Numbered from the stretch's first letter, positions 1-5,849 are shown. The stretch: DNA of 8,293 bases from JBEKYH01 sp049511115 (GCA_049511115.1 JBEKYH010000208.1:1-8293), one strand, 5' to 3'. Notes: generated from the sequence alone by a model not told the origin. Numbers and translations are program-made.

Positions 1-966
1 CCACGGCGCCTGGCGAAACGCGGCCAATGAAGCTCGTTGCCGCCTCAGGCTTGGCAAGTCCACAGCCGACTCGCCTCGCAGGAAGACGGCCACGCCGTCA
101 ATCGCGTCCGTTCCCGGGCGAGCGTCCGGCGTGGCTGCGCCTCCACGGCGGGACGAATCGCGAAGGCACAATACCGCCGACTGTAGCGAAAGCAGGGCCG
201 TGGGGATTCCACCGATCCAGGACCTTACCCGGATCAACGCCGGCCTCTCGGCGATCGCGTTGATGCACGTCTCGTCGAGAGCGAGGATTTTCGCCGTGAG
301 GGGCGCGTCCATCGCCTCGTCGGATTGGCCCAATTGCAATTGCCCCGCGGCCCAATCGAGCAGATCGGCGGCGAGGCCGCGAACGCGTTTGGCCAGTTCG
401 CCGGGCGCGTCGTCGCCTCTTGCCGCGATGTCCGAAGCCAGCAGGGCAAACAGGACCCCGATAACCGTCGCGGCGGTGCGGTCCGATGCCGTCTGCCAGA
501 CACTGAGCGGATTCACCGAGACGCCGGCCGAAACGATGGCTGAGGTAAACGCCGCCAGAGTTGCGGCATAGGACACGTAGCCCCGCCGCAAGGTCCCCCA
601 ATATGCACAAGTGCCGAGCCATGCCGCCAGGAGTATGTAAAATCCAGCCGGCTGCTGCGGAAACACCCCGACAAAAACGATGGCGGCGATGGAGCCGACG
701 ACCGTCCCGACCAATCGAGCCACGGTTTTCCGCAGGGCGTTTCCGCGCACGGGCGGACTCACGATAAAGACGGTCCAGATGGCCCATTGGGGCGTGTCGA
801 GCTCGAGCCAAAGTGCCGCGTACAGCGCCGCGAGCCCGGCCAGGCTCGTGCGCAAGGCGAACGCGATATCCCCCGCGTGGGTAAAAACAAACGAGGGATG
901 CTCGCCGCGGATGTCACGATGGACCGAATGAGCCTCTATTACTGTAGTTGAACCGGGTTTGCTCAT
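1..966 (-). CDS. FUSC-family membrane protein (aromatic-acid/fusaric-acid exporter type), C-terminus cut off by the window
   Basis: The frame is open from ATG 966-964 to base 1, giving 322 codons with no stop, so the gene continues past the left edge. FUSC proteins are inner-membrane proteins of about 650-700 residues, many linked to efflux of aromatic acids; only the first half is seen here. About six hydrophobic segments lie near residues 34-53, 59-70, 82-102, 108-124, 131-150 and 163-179, followed by a soluble stretch. Family-like features are a Trp-rich WAIWTVFIVSPP block at 61-72, GT..G in the third segment (87-91), an FPQ.P turn at 102-106, and a GTLRR loop at 124-128. The start overlaps the stop of the DUF1269 gene (ATGA), with a GGTGAT Shine-Dalgarno-like sequence just upstream, which suggests translational coupling. 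The family call is from recognised sequence pattern. The substrate is unknown. Confidence 0.85.
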   Translation of the reverse strand, partial: MSKPGSTTVIEAHSVHRDIRGEHPSFVFTHAGDIAFALRTSLAGLAALYAALWLELDTPQWAIWTVFIVSPPVRGNALRKTVARLVGTVVGSIAAIVFVGVFPQQPAGFYILLAAWLGTCAYWGTLRRGYVSYAATLAAFTSAIVSAGVSVNPLSVWQTASDRTAATVIGVLFALLASDIAARGDDAPGELAKRVRGLAADLLDWAAGQLQLGQSDEAMDAPLTAKILALDETCINAIAERPALIRVRSWIGGIPTALLSLQSAVLCLRDSSRRGGAATPDARPGTDAIDGVAVFLRGESAVDLPSLRRQRASLAAFRQAPW

Positions 967-1508
967 CTCGGATCACCATTTGAAATCGCATTGGCGCCAG
1001 CCGGCTCGGCACTCAAACTCGTCTGGACGAGCCTCGCGCGCTCGAGATCCACATTCGTCTTCAGCACGGTTCCACCCAGCCCGCGAATCGCATTCAGGAT
1101 CGTTTCAAGATCGCCTTTGTCAACCAGCACCAGCACGGCTGACACTCCCGGCTTCATCAACCGTTCGGCGTCGCGTATGAACGCATCCTCGATGCCTACG
1201 GAATTGGCGACGGTCGAAGCGTCGGCGCCGAGCAAGGACGCGATCGCCACACTTGTCACCATGGGAGCGGCGAGGGCGACACCTGCTAGAAATCCGAGCG
1301 TTCCTCCGGGCAGAATGTTGCTGGTCAGCGGGAACGGTTGGCGATTGAGCGTGTAGGAGCCGTCGGCGCTTCGCGTGAGAACGGCAATATCGTATAGGAG
1401 CAGATCCTGTGACGTGCCGGCCAGTGCCTCGATCTCCGCTCGTAACCGCTCGGCTTTGGCGGCGTCGCCGTATCCGATTGCCCAAAAACGCGCTTGATGC
1501 GGCATCAT
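963..1508 (-). CDS. DUF1269 domain protein
   Basis: 181 residues when started at ATG 1508-1506, which has GGAG five bases upstream. A second ATG follows directly (1505-1503). The frame is open back to 1778, but the upstream residues look non-coding and overlap the divergent HAD gene, so the longer version is rejected. The order fits DUF1269: an N-terminal alpha/beta part with a DIAVLTR-like strand (about residues 38-44), a glycine- and alanine-rich hydrophobic stretch (about 63-91, PGGTLGFLAG then ALAAP), an acidic IEDAF segment, and a C-terminal KPG.SAVLVLV strand and LGG.VLKT motif. The family is usually called a predicted membrane protein, and its biochemical role is not known. It shares four bases with the FUSC gene, so it probably acts with that transporter or is at least coexpressed with it. 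Confidence 0.8.
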   Translation of the reverse strand: MMPHQARFWAIGYGDAAKAERLRAEIEALAGTSQDLLLYDIAVLTRSADGSYTLNRQPFPLTSNILPGGTLGFLAGVALAAPMVTSVAIASLLGADASTVANSVGIEDAFIRDAERLMKPGVSAVLVLVDKGDLETILNAIRGLGGTVLKTNVDLERARLVQTSLSAEPAGANAISNGDPR

Positions 1509-1586
1509 GGTCGCTCCGGTTATCATACGTTTGGCGGTCAAATTCCGCCCTGGCTGACGTCGATTCTTTGCCGGATGTGGATTCCC

Positions 1587-1601
1587 GCATATTCCGTGCC
1601 A
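1587..1601 (-). promoter_or_regulatory. sigma-54-type -24/-12 promoter candidate for the DUF1269-FUSC unit
   Basis: Read on the minus strand, the sequence is TGGCACGGAATATGC. It has the GG (-24) and GC (-12) dinucleotides with exactly ten bases between them, and the full TGGCACG left element. It departs from TGGCACG-N4-TTGC at one T. Transcription would start near 1575, leaving about 65 bases before the DUF1269 start. The match is seen directly; use by RpoN is inferred. Confidence 0.45.
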
Positions 1602-1724
1602 CGAGCTGAAGCCGGCAAAAGTGCGGCTTAATAGACGGATATTTGGCGATATACCGCTGCCGGATGGGCGCTTCGCCGACGGGGCTGCCAGTCCGAAAGG
1701 CAACTGCTTAGAATTCTCCCTACT

Positions 1725-1741
1725 GGGCAGAAAACTTGCCC
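1725..1741. promoter_or_regulatory. Short inverted repeat in the divergent intergenic region, possible operator
   Basis: GGGCA (1725-1729) and TGCCC (1737-1741) are separated by seven bases. The site is about 130 bases upstream of the sigma-54-like element and 27 bases before the HAD start, so it could serve either gene. Five-base arms can arise by chance. The rest of the 1509-1768 gap shows no convincing sigma-70 promoter on either strand. Confidence 0.2.
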
Positions 1742-1768
1742 GGACCATCTGGCTGAAAGGCGCCGCCC

Positions 1769-2428
1769 ATGCACGCATATCCGTTTGCCGCGGTTCTGTT
1801 CGATATGGATGGAACTCTCATCGACAATGTCCCGCTGCATCAAGCGGTGTGGCGGGAGTTTACCGCACAACACCAATTGCACCTTTCTGACCAGCAACTC
1901 AGCTATACGGTGGGTCGCAAGGCCGCGGAGGCCATCCACCACTTCTGGCCGCTGGCGACGCCGGATGAGGTCGCGAGCCTTCTCTCACAGCGGCAGGAGT
2001 TGTACCGCGCAAGGTTAGCCGCTTCGGATTTAGTGAAGCCAGTCGCGGGGGTCGAGGAGTACCTGACGCGGTTGAGTGATATGGGCGTTCATCGCGTCCT
2101 GGCCACGGATGCGCCGCGTGCGAACGTCGATGCGGTTTTCCGAAAATTCCCCTTCGCGCATTTCTTTGAAGAAGTCATTACCTCGGACCTGGTGCGGCAC
2201 GGAAAGCCGCATCCGGAAATCTTCCTAAAGGCTGCGAACGCCGTCAGCGCCGCGCCGGCCAATTGCCTGGTGGCCGAGGATTCCCTGGCCGGCGTCACCG
2301 CGGCCAAGGCTGCAGGTTGCGTTTGCCTGGGATTGACCACCACGCAGACGCAAGCAGAGCTACTTCGTGAGGGCGCCGATTACGTCGCGCCCGATTTCTT
2401 AACTCTCCCCTCGATCGTGGCGGGATGA
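1769..2428 (+). CDS. HAD-superfamily hydrolase (subfamily IA, phosphatase / beta-phosphoglucomutase-like)
   Basis: 219 residues, normal for a single-domain HAD-IA enzyme with an alpha-helical C1 cap. Motif I is DMDGT, with D12 (nucleophile) and D14 (general acid/base). Motif II is T113 in LATDAPR. Motif III is K146 in GKPHPEIF. Motif IV is E170-D171 in VAEDSLAGVTAAKAAG. The cap lies at about residues 18-85. All catalytic positions are present, so the protein should be an active Mg-dependent cytoplasmic phosphatase or phosphomutase, probably acting on a small sugar or glycolate phosphate; the substrate cannot be read from sequence. The start ATG follows AAAGG by eight bases. The gene is divergent from the DUF1269-FUSC unit and is followed by about 127 bases before the tRNA. 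No partner gene hints at a pathway. Confidence 0.88.
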   Translation: MHAYPFAAVLFDMDGTLIDNVPLHQAVWREFTAQHQLHLSDQQLSYTVGRKAAEAIHHFWPLATPDEVASLLSQRQELYRARLAASDLVKPVAGVEEYLTRLSDMGVHRVLATDAPRANVDAVFRKFPFAHFFEEVITSDLVRHGKPHPEIFLKAANAVSAAPANCLVAEDSLAGVTAAKAAGCVCLGLTTTQTQAELLREGADYVAPDFLTLPSIVAG

Positions 2429-2541
2429 ACCTTGTTGGGTTTTCAGCGATGCGGCATAATGTCATTGAATTCTACAGGAAGGACAGCAAAACAGTACTTG
2501 AACTGGCTTGCGCGGAAATGGGTGTTCGGCGTAAGCGTCCG

Positions 2542-2547
2542 TAATAT
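2542..2547 (+). promoter_or_regulatory. Possible -10 element of the tRNA gene
   Basis: TAATAT lies nine bases before the tRNA 5' end, a fitting position for a -10 box with a very short leader. No good -35 hexamer is seen 16-18 bases upstream, so the call rests on one element. Confidence 0.3.
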
Positions 2548-2555
2548 AGAATTGA

Positions 2556-2628
2556 GGGAGCATAGCTCAGCGGTTAGAGCAGGGGTCTCATAAACCCTTG
2601 GTCCTCGGTTCGAATCCGAGTGCTCCCA
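2556..2628 (+). tRNA. tRNA with anticodon CAT (elongator Met, or Ile2 after lysidine modification)
   Basis: The full cloverleaf can be drawn. Acceptor arm: GGGAGCA 2556-2562 with TGCTCCC 2621-2627, seven Watson-Crick pairs. D arm: GCTC 2565-2568 with GAGC 2577-2580. Anticodon arm: GGGGT 2582-2586 with ACCCT 2594-2598, one G-U pair. Loop: CTCATAA with CAT at 2589-2591. T arm: CTCGG 2604-2608 with CCGAG 2616-2620, loop TTCGAAT. The discriminator is A2628 and CCA is not encoded. It is not the initiator: position 1 pairs with 72, the D stem has C11-G24, and the three G-C pairs at the anticodon-stem base are absent. The AGCAGG...TTGGTC pattern resembles bacterial Ile2 tRNAs, so Met versus Ile is left open. 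Confidence 0.95.
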
Positions 2629-2681
2629 TTTTTGCTGCCCTGGCGGAAAAAATAGAGTCCGCCCAGACTGCGGAGCGGGTC

Positions 2682-3044
2682 ATGATATCGCGATTCGGGG
2701 TATCTCGCGGTTGGCTGTACAGCTCGTTGGCGATTTCCATCCTTGCTTGGGCGCTATTCCTTGTCGCATTGGCTCTTCACCGCACGCCCAATCCAATATT
2801 TTGGATTTTCGCCGCCGGTTGGCCTGTAAACTACGCCATCACCTTGGCCATATTTGAGGGCGCTGTGTCCGCGATTGGCAGACCGACCAGTTTAACGATG
2901 AAGACTTTCATTAGCCCTCCAGCGGAGCTGACTCTGATGTTGCGCCGCTTTTTTGCGATTGCAATTCCCGCCGCCTTGATCGGAATCTCACTGCTGGGGC
3001 TAATGATGGGCGTCGTGATGCTGTGTGCCGCATTACAGAAGTGA
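2682..3044 (+). CDS. Small membrane protein of unknown function, about three transmembrane segments
   Basis: 120 residues from ATG 2682, chosen because GGAG lies six bases upstream. The frame extends further back, but that part overlaps the tRNA and is not expected to be translated. Hydrophobic segments lie at about residues 11-33, 38-60 and 91-117, joined by a short loop near residues 34-37 and a longer one at 61-90 that contains RPTSLTMKTF and ends in an Arg pair before the last segment. I recognise no family and no catalytic motif. The start lies 54 bases after the tRNA on the same strand with no clear terminator between, so cotranscription with the tRNA is possible. It converges with the YkgJ-type gene, leaving a 35-base gap. 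The hydrophobic pattern and good ribosome site support a real gene. Confidence 0.65.
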   Translation: MISRFGVSRGWLYSSLAISILAWALFLVALALHRTPNPIFWIFAAGWPVNYAITLAIFEGAVSAIGRPTSLTMKTFISPPAELTLMLRRFFAIAIPAALIGISLLGLMMGVVMLCAALQK

Positions 3045-3079
3045 TTGCACGGTCAACAGGTGCGGCCCGCCGCCGTCGA

Positions 3080-3607
3080 TTATCTCCGCCTCCCCCTCGA
3101 AAACCCCAGCTCCTTCTTCAACTCCTCCATCACCTCATACACAATCGGACATGTCGAAACCCGCTGAAGCATGCTCATCAGCCGTGCCGTAAAACGCGGC
3201 TCATATAAATATGGATACCCGCGGCAATTCGCCGGACGGTCTTCATAGACGCTGCATTTGTTGTCCTTGAGGAACGGGCAGGGGGTGGTTTTGGTTTCCC
3301 AGGGGTTGTCCTCACCAGCTTCCGCCGGCTGAAGGTATGCATTGATCAACTCCTGCCGCTCAATCCCCAGTCGACGCGCCAAGCGATTGACGTCCTCTTC
3401 ACTCAGCGTCGGCTTCACTTCCTTGCAACAATTGGCGCAGGTCGTGCAGTCGATCGCAGCCCAGACTTGCCTGGTCACCTCAAAGACCAGTTTGTCCAAT
3501 TCTTCTTCTTCCAGTTCGCAGCGCTGCTTCAGGAATTGTCGGAACTTCCAATTCTCTCCATCCGCCTTCTGCGCCAGCACGCGCAATTTGATTGGGTCCG
3601 TGGCCAT
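3080..3607 (-). CDS. YkgJ-type cysteine-cluster protein (CxxCxxCC family)
   Basis: 175 residues from ATG 3607. Counted from that start, C54-x2-C57-x2-C60-C61 forms the family's CxxCxxCC motif. A second set follows: C110 in TPCPFL, C118 in NKCSVYEDRP, C128 in ANCRGYPY, and C153 near the end. This layout is the usual one for proteins thought to bind zinc or an Fe-S cluster; the biological role is not settled. A long charged helix (about residues 20-50, EEEELDKLV) precedes the cysteines. An in-frame ATG at 3679 would add 24 residues. I prefer 3607 because the conserved-looking PIKLRVLAQKADGENWKFR part begins there and the upstream codons have lower GC at third positions, but neither start has a clear Shine-Dalgarno. 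The RHH-like gene lies upstream on the same strand, about 180 bases away. Confidence 0.85.
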   Translation of the reverse strand: MATDPIKLRVLAQKADGENWKFRQFLKQRCELEEEELDKLVFEVTRQVWAAIDCTTCANCCKEVKPTLSEEDVNRLARRLGIERQELINAYLQPAEAGEDNPWETKTTPCPFLKDNKCSVYEDRPANCRGYPYLYEPRFTARLMSMLQRVSTCPIVYEVMEELKKELGFSRGRRR

Positions 3608-3788
3608 GCGCCCAAGAATGCCGCATTCGCCCGGACGAAGCAATGAAAATCCGCGCTTGAGCCGTGCAACGGCAGCCATTGAGCCGCCGCCCGATTCGTC
3701 AGTGGAGCTGCGCGCGGCATTCTCATCCTGCGCCGTGAAGACGTTGCAGAGACTTGCCTGACAGCCTTACTGATTGGCAATGAAGGAC

Positions 3789-4043
3789 TTACTTCTTCTT
3801 ATCACCGGCCATGCGCTTGAGGATCATGCCGGCGATCTCCGCGCGGATGTCCTCGGGATACAGGCCGAGCACCGCTGCCTGCACCACGTCCTGTTGCTCA
3901 CAGAACCATTCAATCACCCGGCTTGTCGCGGCCACCTGGGTCATCCCCAGGCGAGCGCACAATTCGGTCAGGTGATCTTTGGCTTCAGGGTACAGCTCGA
4001 TCCGCATGATGACCCGACGATTGACATTGGATAGGTTTGCCAT
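3789..4043 (-). CDS. Small ribbon-helix-helix-like protein, copy A of a tandem pair
   Basis: 84 residues. The predicted fold is a strand (MRIELY, residues 13-18), a helix (about 19-33), a turn at G33-M34, a second helix (TQVAATSRVIEWF, 35-47), then a helical tail ending in a lysine run. Strand-helix-helix with a GMT turn is typical of RHH/CopG/Arc-type DNA-binding proteins and antitoxins, though I cannot name a family. It aligns without gaps with the next gene upstream (about 30 identities in 72), sharing AKD.L, C.R.GMTQ.A..SR...WF and Q.AVL. The start at 4043 is kept because homology with copy B extends before the internal Met13 (NRRVIM against AKRSIM). No Shine-Dalgarno is visible before it. 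No toxin gene is adjacent. Confidence 0.7.
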   Translation of the reverse strand: MANLSNVNRRVIMRIELYPEAKDHLTELCARLGMTQVAATSRVIEWFCEQQDVVQAAVLGLYPEDIRAEIAGMILKRMAGDKKK

Positions 4044-4122
4044 GTGTATGAAATGTAAAATTGTCTCTAATTCGCGGCGATTAAAATCCGAAAAAATTGA
4101 ACACCAGAGTTGTGTGACTCAA

Positions 4123-4135
4123 CCGGAATTTCCGG
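4123..4135. promoter_or_regulatory. 13-base perfect palindrome between the two RHH-like genes
   Basis: CCGGAA-T-TTCCGG lies 11-23 bases past the stop of copy B and about 80 bases upstream of copy A. It could be an operator for autoregulation, as is common for RHH proteins, or a weak hairpin after copy B. No T run follows, so it is not a canonical terminator. Confidence 0.35.
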
Positions 4136-4145
4136 CGAATCCCGC

Positions 4146-4385
4146 TCATCCATCTTTTTCCGTGGATATCTTCTTTAGCAGGGACTTGGCCAGCGTGGCC
4201 ATGGATCCGTCCGACAATGTATGAAGCACCGCCGTCTGGATGTAATCATCCTGCGAACTGAACCAGTTCACGAGGCGGGACATCATCGCAATCTGCGTCA
4301 TCCCCCGTCTCTTGCAGATTGCATCGAGCCGGTCCTTGGCTACGGTGTCCAACTGAATACGCATGATCGACCTTTTGGCTGTCAT
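4146..4385 (-). CDS. Small ribbon-helix-helix-like protein, copy B of a tandem pair
   Basis: 79 residues from ATG 4385, preceded by AGGG four bases upstream and GAGG a little further away. Strand MRIQLD (residues 8-13) is followed by a helix (about 14-28), a GMT turn (29-31), a second helix TQIAMMSRLVNWF (31-42) and a C-terminal helix rich in lysine. It is a paralogue of copy A, 102 bases downstream on the same strand, with roughly 40% identity over 72 aligned positions. The tail (about residues 50-70) is the most diverged part, which suggests the DNA-contact and dimer core is conserved while partner or site specificity differs. The function is unknown; a transcriptional regulator or antitoxin-like protein is the best structural guess. 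Confidence 0.7.
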   Translation of the reverse strand: MTAKRSIMRIQLDTVAKDRLDAICKRRGMTQIAMMSRLVNWFSSQDDYIQTAVLHTLSDGSMATLAKSLLKKISTEKDG

Positions 4386-4434
4386 GAGACCCTGTCCTCA
4401 AAGTTGCGCCGTCCTAACCAAACTGACGTGCGCT

Positions 4435-4458
4435 GCGCCGGCCTCTTCTGGCCGACGC
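4435..4458 (-). other. GC-rich hairpin in the probable leader of RHH-like copy B
   Basis: GCGCCGGCC (4435-4443) and GGCCGACGC (4450-4458) enclose a six-base loop. As minus-strand RNA the single mismatch becomes a G-U pair, giving a nine-pair stem, while on the plus strand it is C/A. This suggests it works in leftward RNA. It lies about 50 bases before the start of copy B. No T run follows, so it is probably a leader structure or operator rather than a terminator. Confidence 0.4.
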
Positions 4459-4538
4459 CTGATAGACCCCCTAATGTTCACCCACTGCATTGAGCACTCC
4501 GGCGGTTCCCCAACCACTCACAAGTGGCTTTCCAATAA

Positions 4539-4704
4539 GTAGCAACAATATTAGACGGCAAGAGTCTGATCCATCAAGCCATTGGACGTAGTAAATAGGT
4601 GGCTGACTGGTGGCCGTTGCTAATCTCTTGGTGACCATTTATAGCCTGCCCCAAATCTCCCCTCTGCGATATGGATTACTCATGAGACTTTAATTTGTTG
4701 CTAC
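4539..4704. repeat. Separated inverted repeat, possible degenerate small element
   Basis: GTAGCAACAA (4539-4548) is the perfect complement of TTGTTGCTAC (4695-4704). A further TAAT matches after a one-base gap. The arms enclose AT-rich, non-coding DNA of about 145 bases. The size would suit a MITE remnant, but I see no clear target-site duplication outside the arms. Confidence 0.3.
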
Positions 4705-4754
4705 GGATTAAATCTGGGCAGGATATGCCGATTCTCATTGCAAAAAGCGTGCGC

Positions 4755-4781
4755 GTAGACAAAATACTGTATTTAATCTAC
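4755..4781. promoter_or_regulatory. 27-base AT-rich palindrome just downstream of parA
   Basis: Thirteen-base arms flank a single central base at 4768. Eleven of 13 positions are complementary, and the inner 13 bases (AAATAC-T-GTATTT, 4762-4774) are perfect. It lies 29 bases past the parA stop. It could be a protein-binding site or a weak hairpin ending the parA transcript; a T5 run on the minus strand follows nine bases later (4746-4742), too far for a standard terminator. It does not match the Spo0J parS consensus. Confidence 0.45.
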
Positions 4782-4809
4782 ATCTAACCCTTGTCGCTAA
4801 CGCCCCATT

Positions 4810-5652
4810 TTAGGCCACCGCGGTTCCCGCCGTAGTCGGTCCCGCCGCCGCCGCCGCCATGCCCATCACCTCCAGGGCCAAGCTGCGATAATCCGCCGAA
4901 CCATGGCTCGCCGAGTCATATTTGAGGATTGTCTTGCCAAAACTGGGGCTTTCCGCCAGTTTGATGTTGCGCCGAATGCGGCTCTGGAAGATCACCGCCC
5001 CCGACCAGGGCAGCCGTTGCGTTGCCGCCGACATCAGGAAATTCCGAAGGTCACCGATGACTTCCCCCCCCAGTTTAGTCTGGCTGTCGAAAAGTGTCAG
5101 CACAATGCCCGACACCCGCAGGCCGGGATTGATCCGCTTGGCCACCAGGTGCACGGTCTCCAGTAATTTCCCAACCCCTTGTAATGCAAGAAAATGCGGC
5201 TGCATGGGGATGATGACTTCCTGCGCCGCCGCCAGCGCGTTGAGCGTCAACAGCCCCAGGCTCGGCGGGCAATCAATCAGGAGAAAATCGCAATCCAGCG
5301 CCCCGGCCGCGACCGCGGTATCAATCTTGCGCTTCAAAATCGTCTCTCGCGCGGGTTTTCCCGCCAATTCCAGCTCCGCCGCCGCCAGGTCGATGCTCCC
5401 CGGCACCATGGCGATCCGCTCGTCCACCCGGCGCAGACCCTCCAGCAAGCTGCTCTCCTCAATCAGGATGTCATACAGCGTGATCCCCTCAGCCGCCGGA
5501 TCAACGCCGAAATTGATGGTCAGATGGGCCTGCGGGTCCAGATCGATGAGGCAGACTTTCTGACCCGCCTCGGCCAGCGCCGCCCCGAGATTGACGGTGG
5601 TGGTCGTCTTGCCGACCCCGCCTTTCTGGTTCATCAGGGCAATCGTTCGCAT
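4810..5652 (-). CDS. parA: ParA/Soj-family chromosome-partition-type ATPase, without an adjacent parB
   Basis: 280 residues from ATG 5652, which has GAGG eight bases upstream; an ATG nine codons earlier lacks support. ParA proteins are cytoplasmic ATPases that bind DNA as ATP dimers and move cargo, usually with ParB on parS. The deviant Walker A is KGGVGKTTT (10-18) with the signature lysine K10. Walker A' is LIDLDPQ (35-41) and Walker B is LLIDCPP (124-130). The C-terminal RRNIKLAESPSFGKTI and YDSASHGSADY stretch is typical of chromosomal Soj proteins. The Ala/Thr-rich tail (266-280) looks extra. There is no long N-terminal HTH, so plasmid type Ia is unlikely. ParB normally follows directly; here about 420 non-coding bases and two RHH-like genes follow instead. 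It may be an orphan ParA serving another cargo. Confidence 0.9.
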   Translation of the reverse strand: MRTIALMNQKGGVGKTTTTVNLGAALAEAGQKVCLIDLDPQAHLTINFGVDPAAEGITLYDILIEESSLLEGLRRVDERIAMVPGSIDLAAAELELAGKPARETILKRKIDTAVAAGALDCDFLLIDCPPSLGLLTLNALAAAQEVIIPMQPHFLALQGVGKLLETVHLVAKRINPGLRVSGIVLTLFDSQTKLGGEVIGDLRNFLMSAATQRLPWSGAVIFQSRIRRNIKLAESPSFGKTILKYDSASHGSADYRSLALEVMGMAAAAAGPTTAGTAVA

Positions 5653-5684
5653 AGCGCACGCCTCATCACGTCGATACATCGGAA

Positions 5685-5712
5685 ATTATCGGACAATGAG
5701 AGGCGAAAACAA
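5685..5712 (-). promoter_or_regulatory. Sigma-70-like promoter candidate for parA
   Basis: Read leftward, TTGTTT (5712-5707) and GATAAT (5690-5685) are separated by 16 bases. The -10 matches the consensus in five of six positions and the -35 in three. A start near 5678 would leave a leader of about 25 bases containing the GAGG ribosome site at 5664-5661. Confidence 0.45.
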
Positions 5713-5756
5713 GAGTGACCCCTCCAGCCGGCTCCGGCGTGCACTTTTGGCTTCTG

Positions 5757-5797
5757 GTCCCCTCTCCATGTACCGCGGGATAGGGTTGGGGTGAGGG
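5757..5797. repeat. Hairpin-forming intergenic repeat of the GAGAGGG / GGGTTGGGGTGAGGG type
   Basis: CCCTCTCC (5760-5767) and GGATAGGG (5778-5785) pair in seven of eight positions, and the right arm runs into TTGGGGTGAGGG (5786-5797). I have the impression that this wording (CCCTCACCCCAACCCT followed by a CT-rich/GA-rich hairpin) recurs between genes in many bacterial genomes, so it is probably a dispersed repeat rather than a gene-specific site. It lies between lipoprotein 2 and the parA promoter and could weakly end transcription. Confidence 0.4.
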
Positions 5798-5849
5798 TTC
5801 TTGCTTTGACCTGCCAAAACGCGTCAAACTTGAGGTAGGGGTTCGGGGG

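Larger units (their letters stand above)
4386..4809. other. Gene-free, AT-richer stretch between parA and the RHH-like pair
   Basis: I see no open frame with protein-like composition and no RNA gene in these 424 bases. The stretch is visibly richer in A and T than the flanking genes, especially 4530-4790. It contains a GC-rich hairpin (4435-4458), a separated inverted repeat (4539-4704) and a 27-base palindrome (4755-4781). It must hold the promoter of copy B, but no convincing -35/-10 pair stands out. Confidence 0.7.

Noticed and set aside
98..811. Long minus-strand frame rich in Arg and Gly
   Set aside because: It is an out-of-frame shadow of the FUSC gene, whose own frame shows membrane segments and family motifs.
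1509..1778. Upstream extension of the DUF1269 gene to ATG 1778 (271 residues)
   Set aside because: The added residues look unlike protein, overlap the divergent HAD gene start and have no ribosome site, whereas ATG 1508 has GGAG and fits the family length.
2628..2653. Hairpin right after the tRNA as an intrinsic terminator
   Set aside because: The arms pair mainly through T and A runs, the GC part is short, and no T run follows on either strand in the correct place.
3608..3679. 24-residue N-terminal extension of the YkgJ-type protein
   Set aside because: Not excluded, but it has no clear ribosome site, its codons are less GC-rich at third positions, and the conserved-looking part begins at the later ATG.
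4764..4783. LexA-like box (TACTGTAT...TACA)
   Set aside because: The right half is shifted by one base from the CTGT-N8-ACAG spacing and lacks the final G, and no SOS gene follows.
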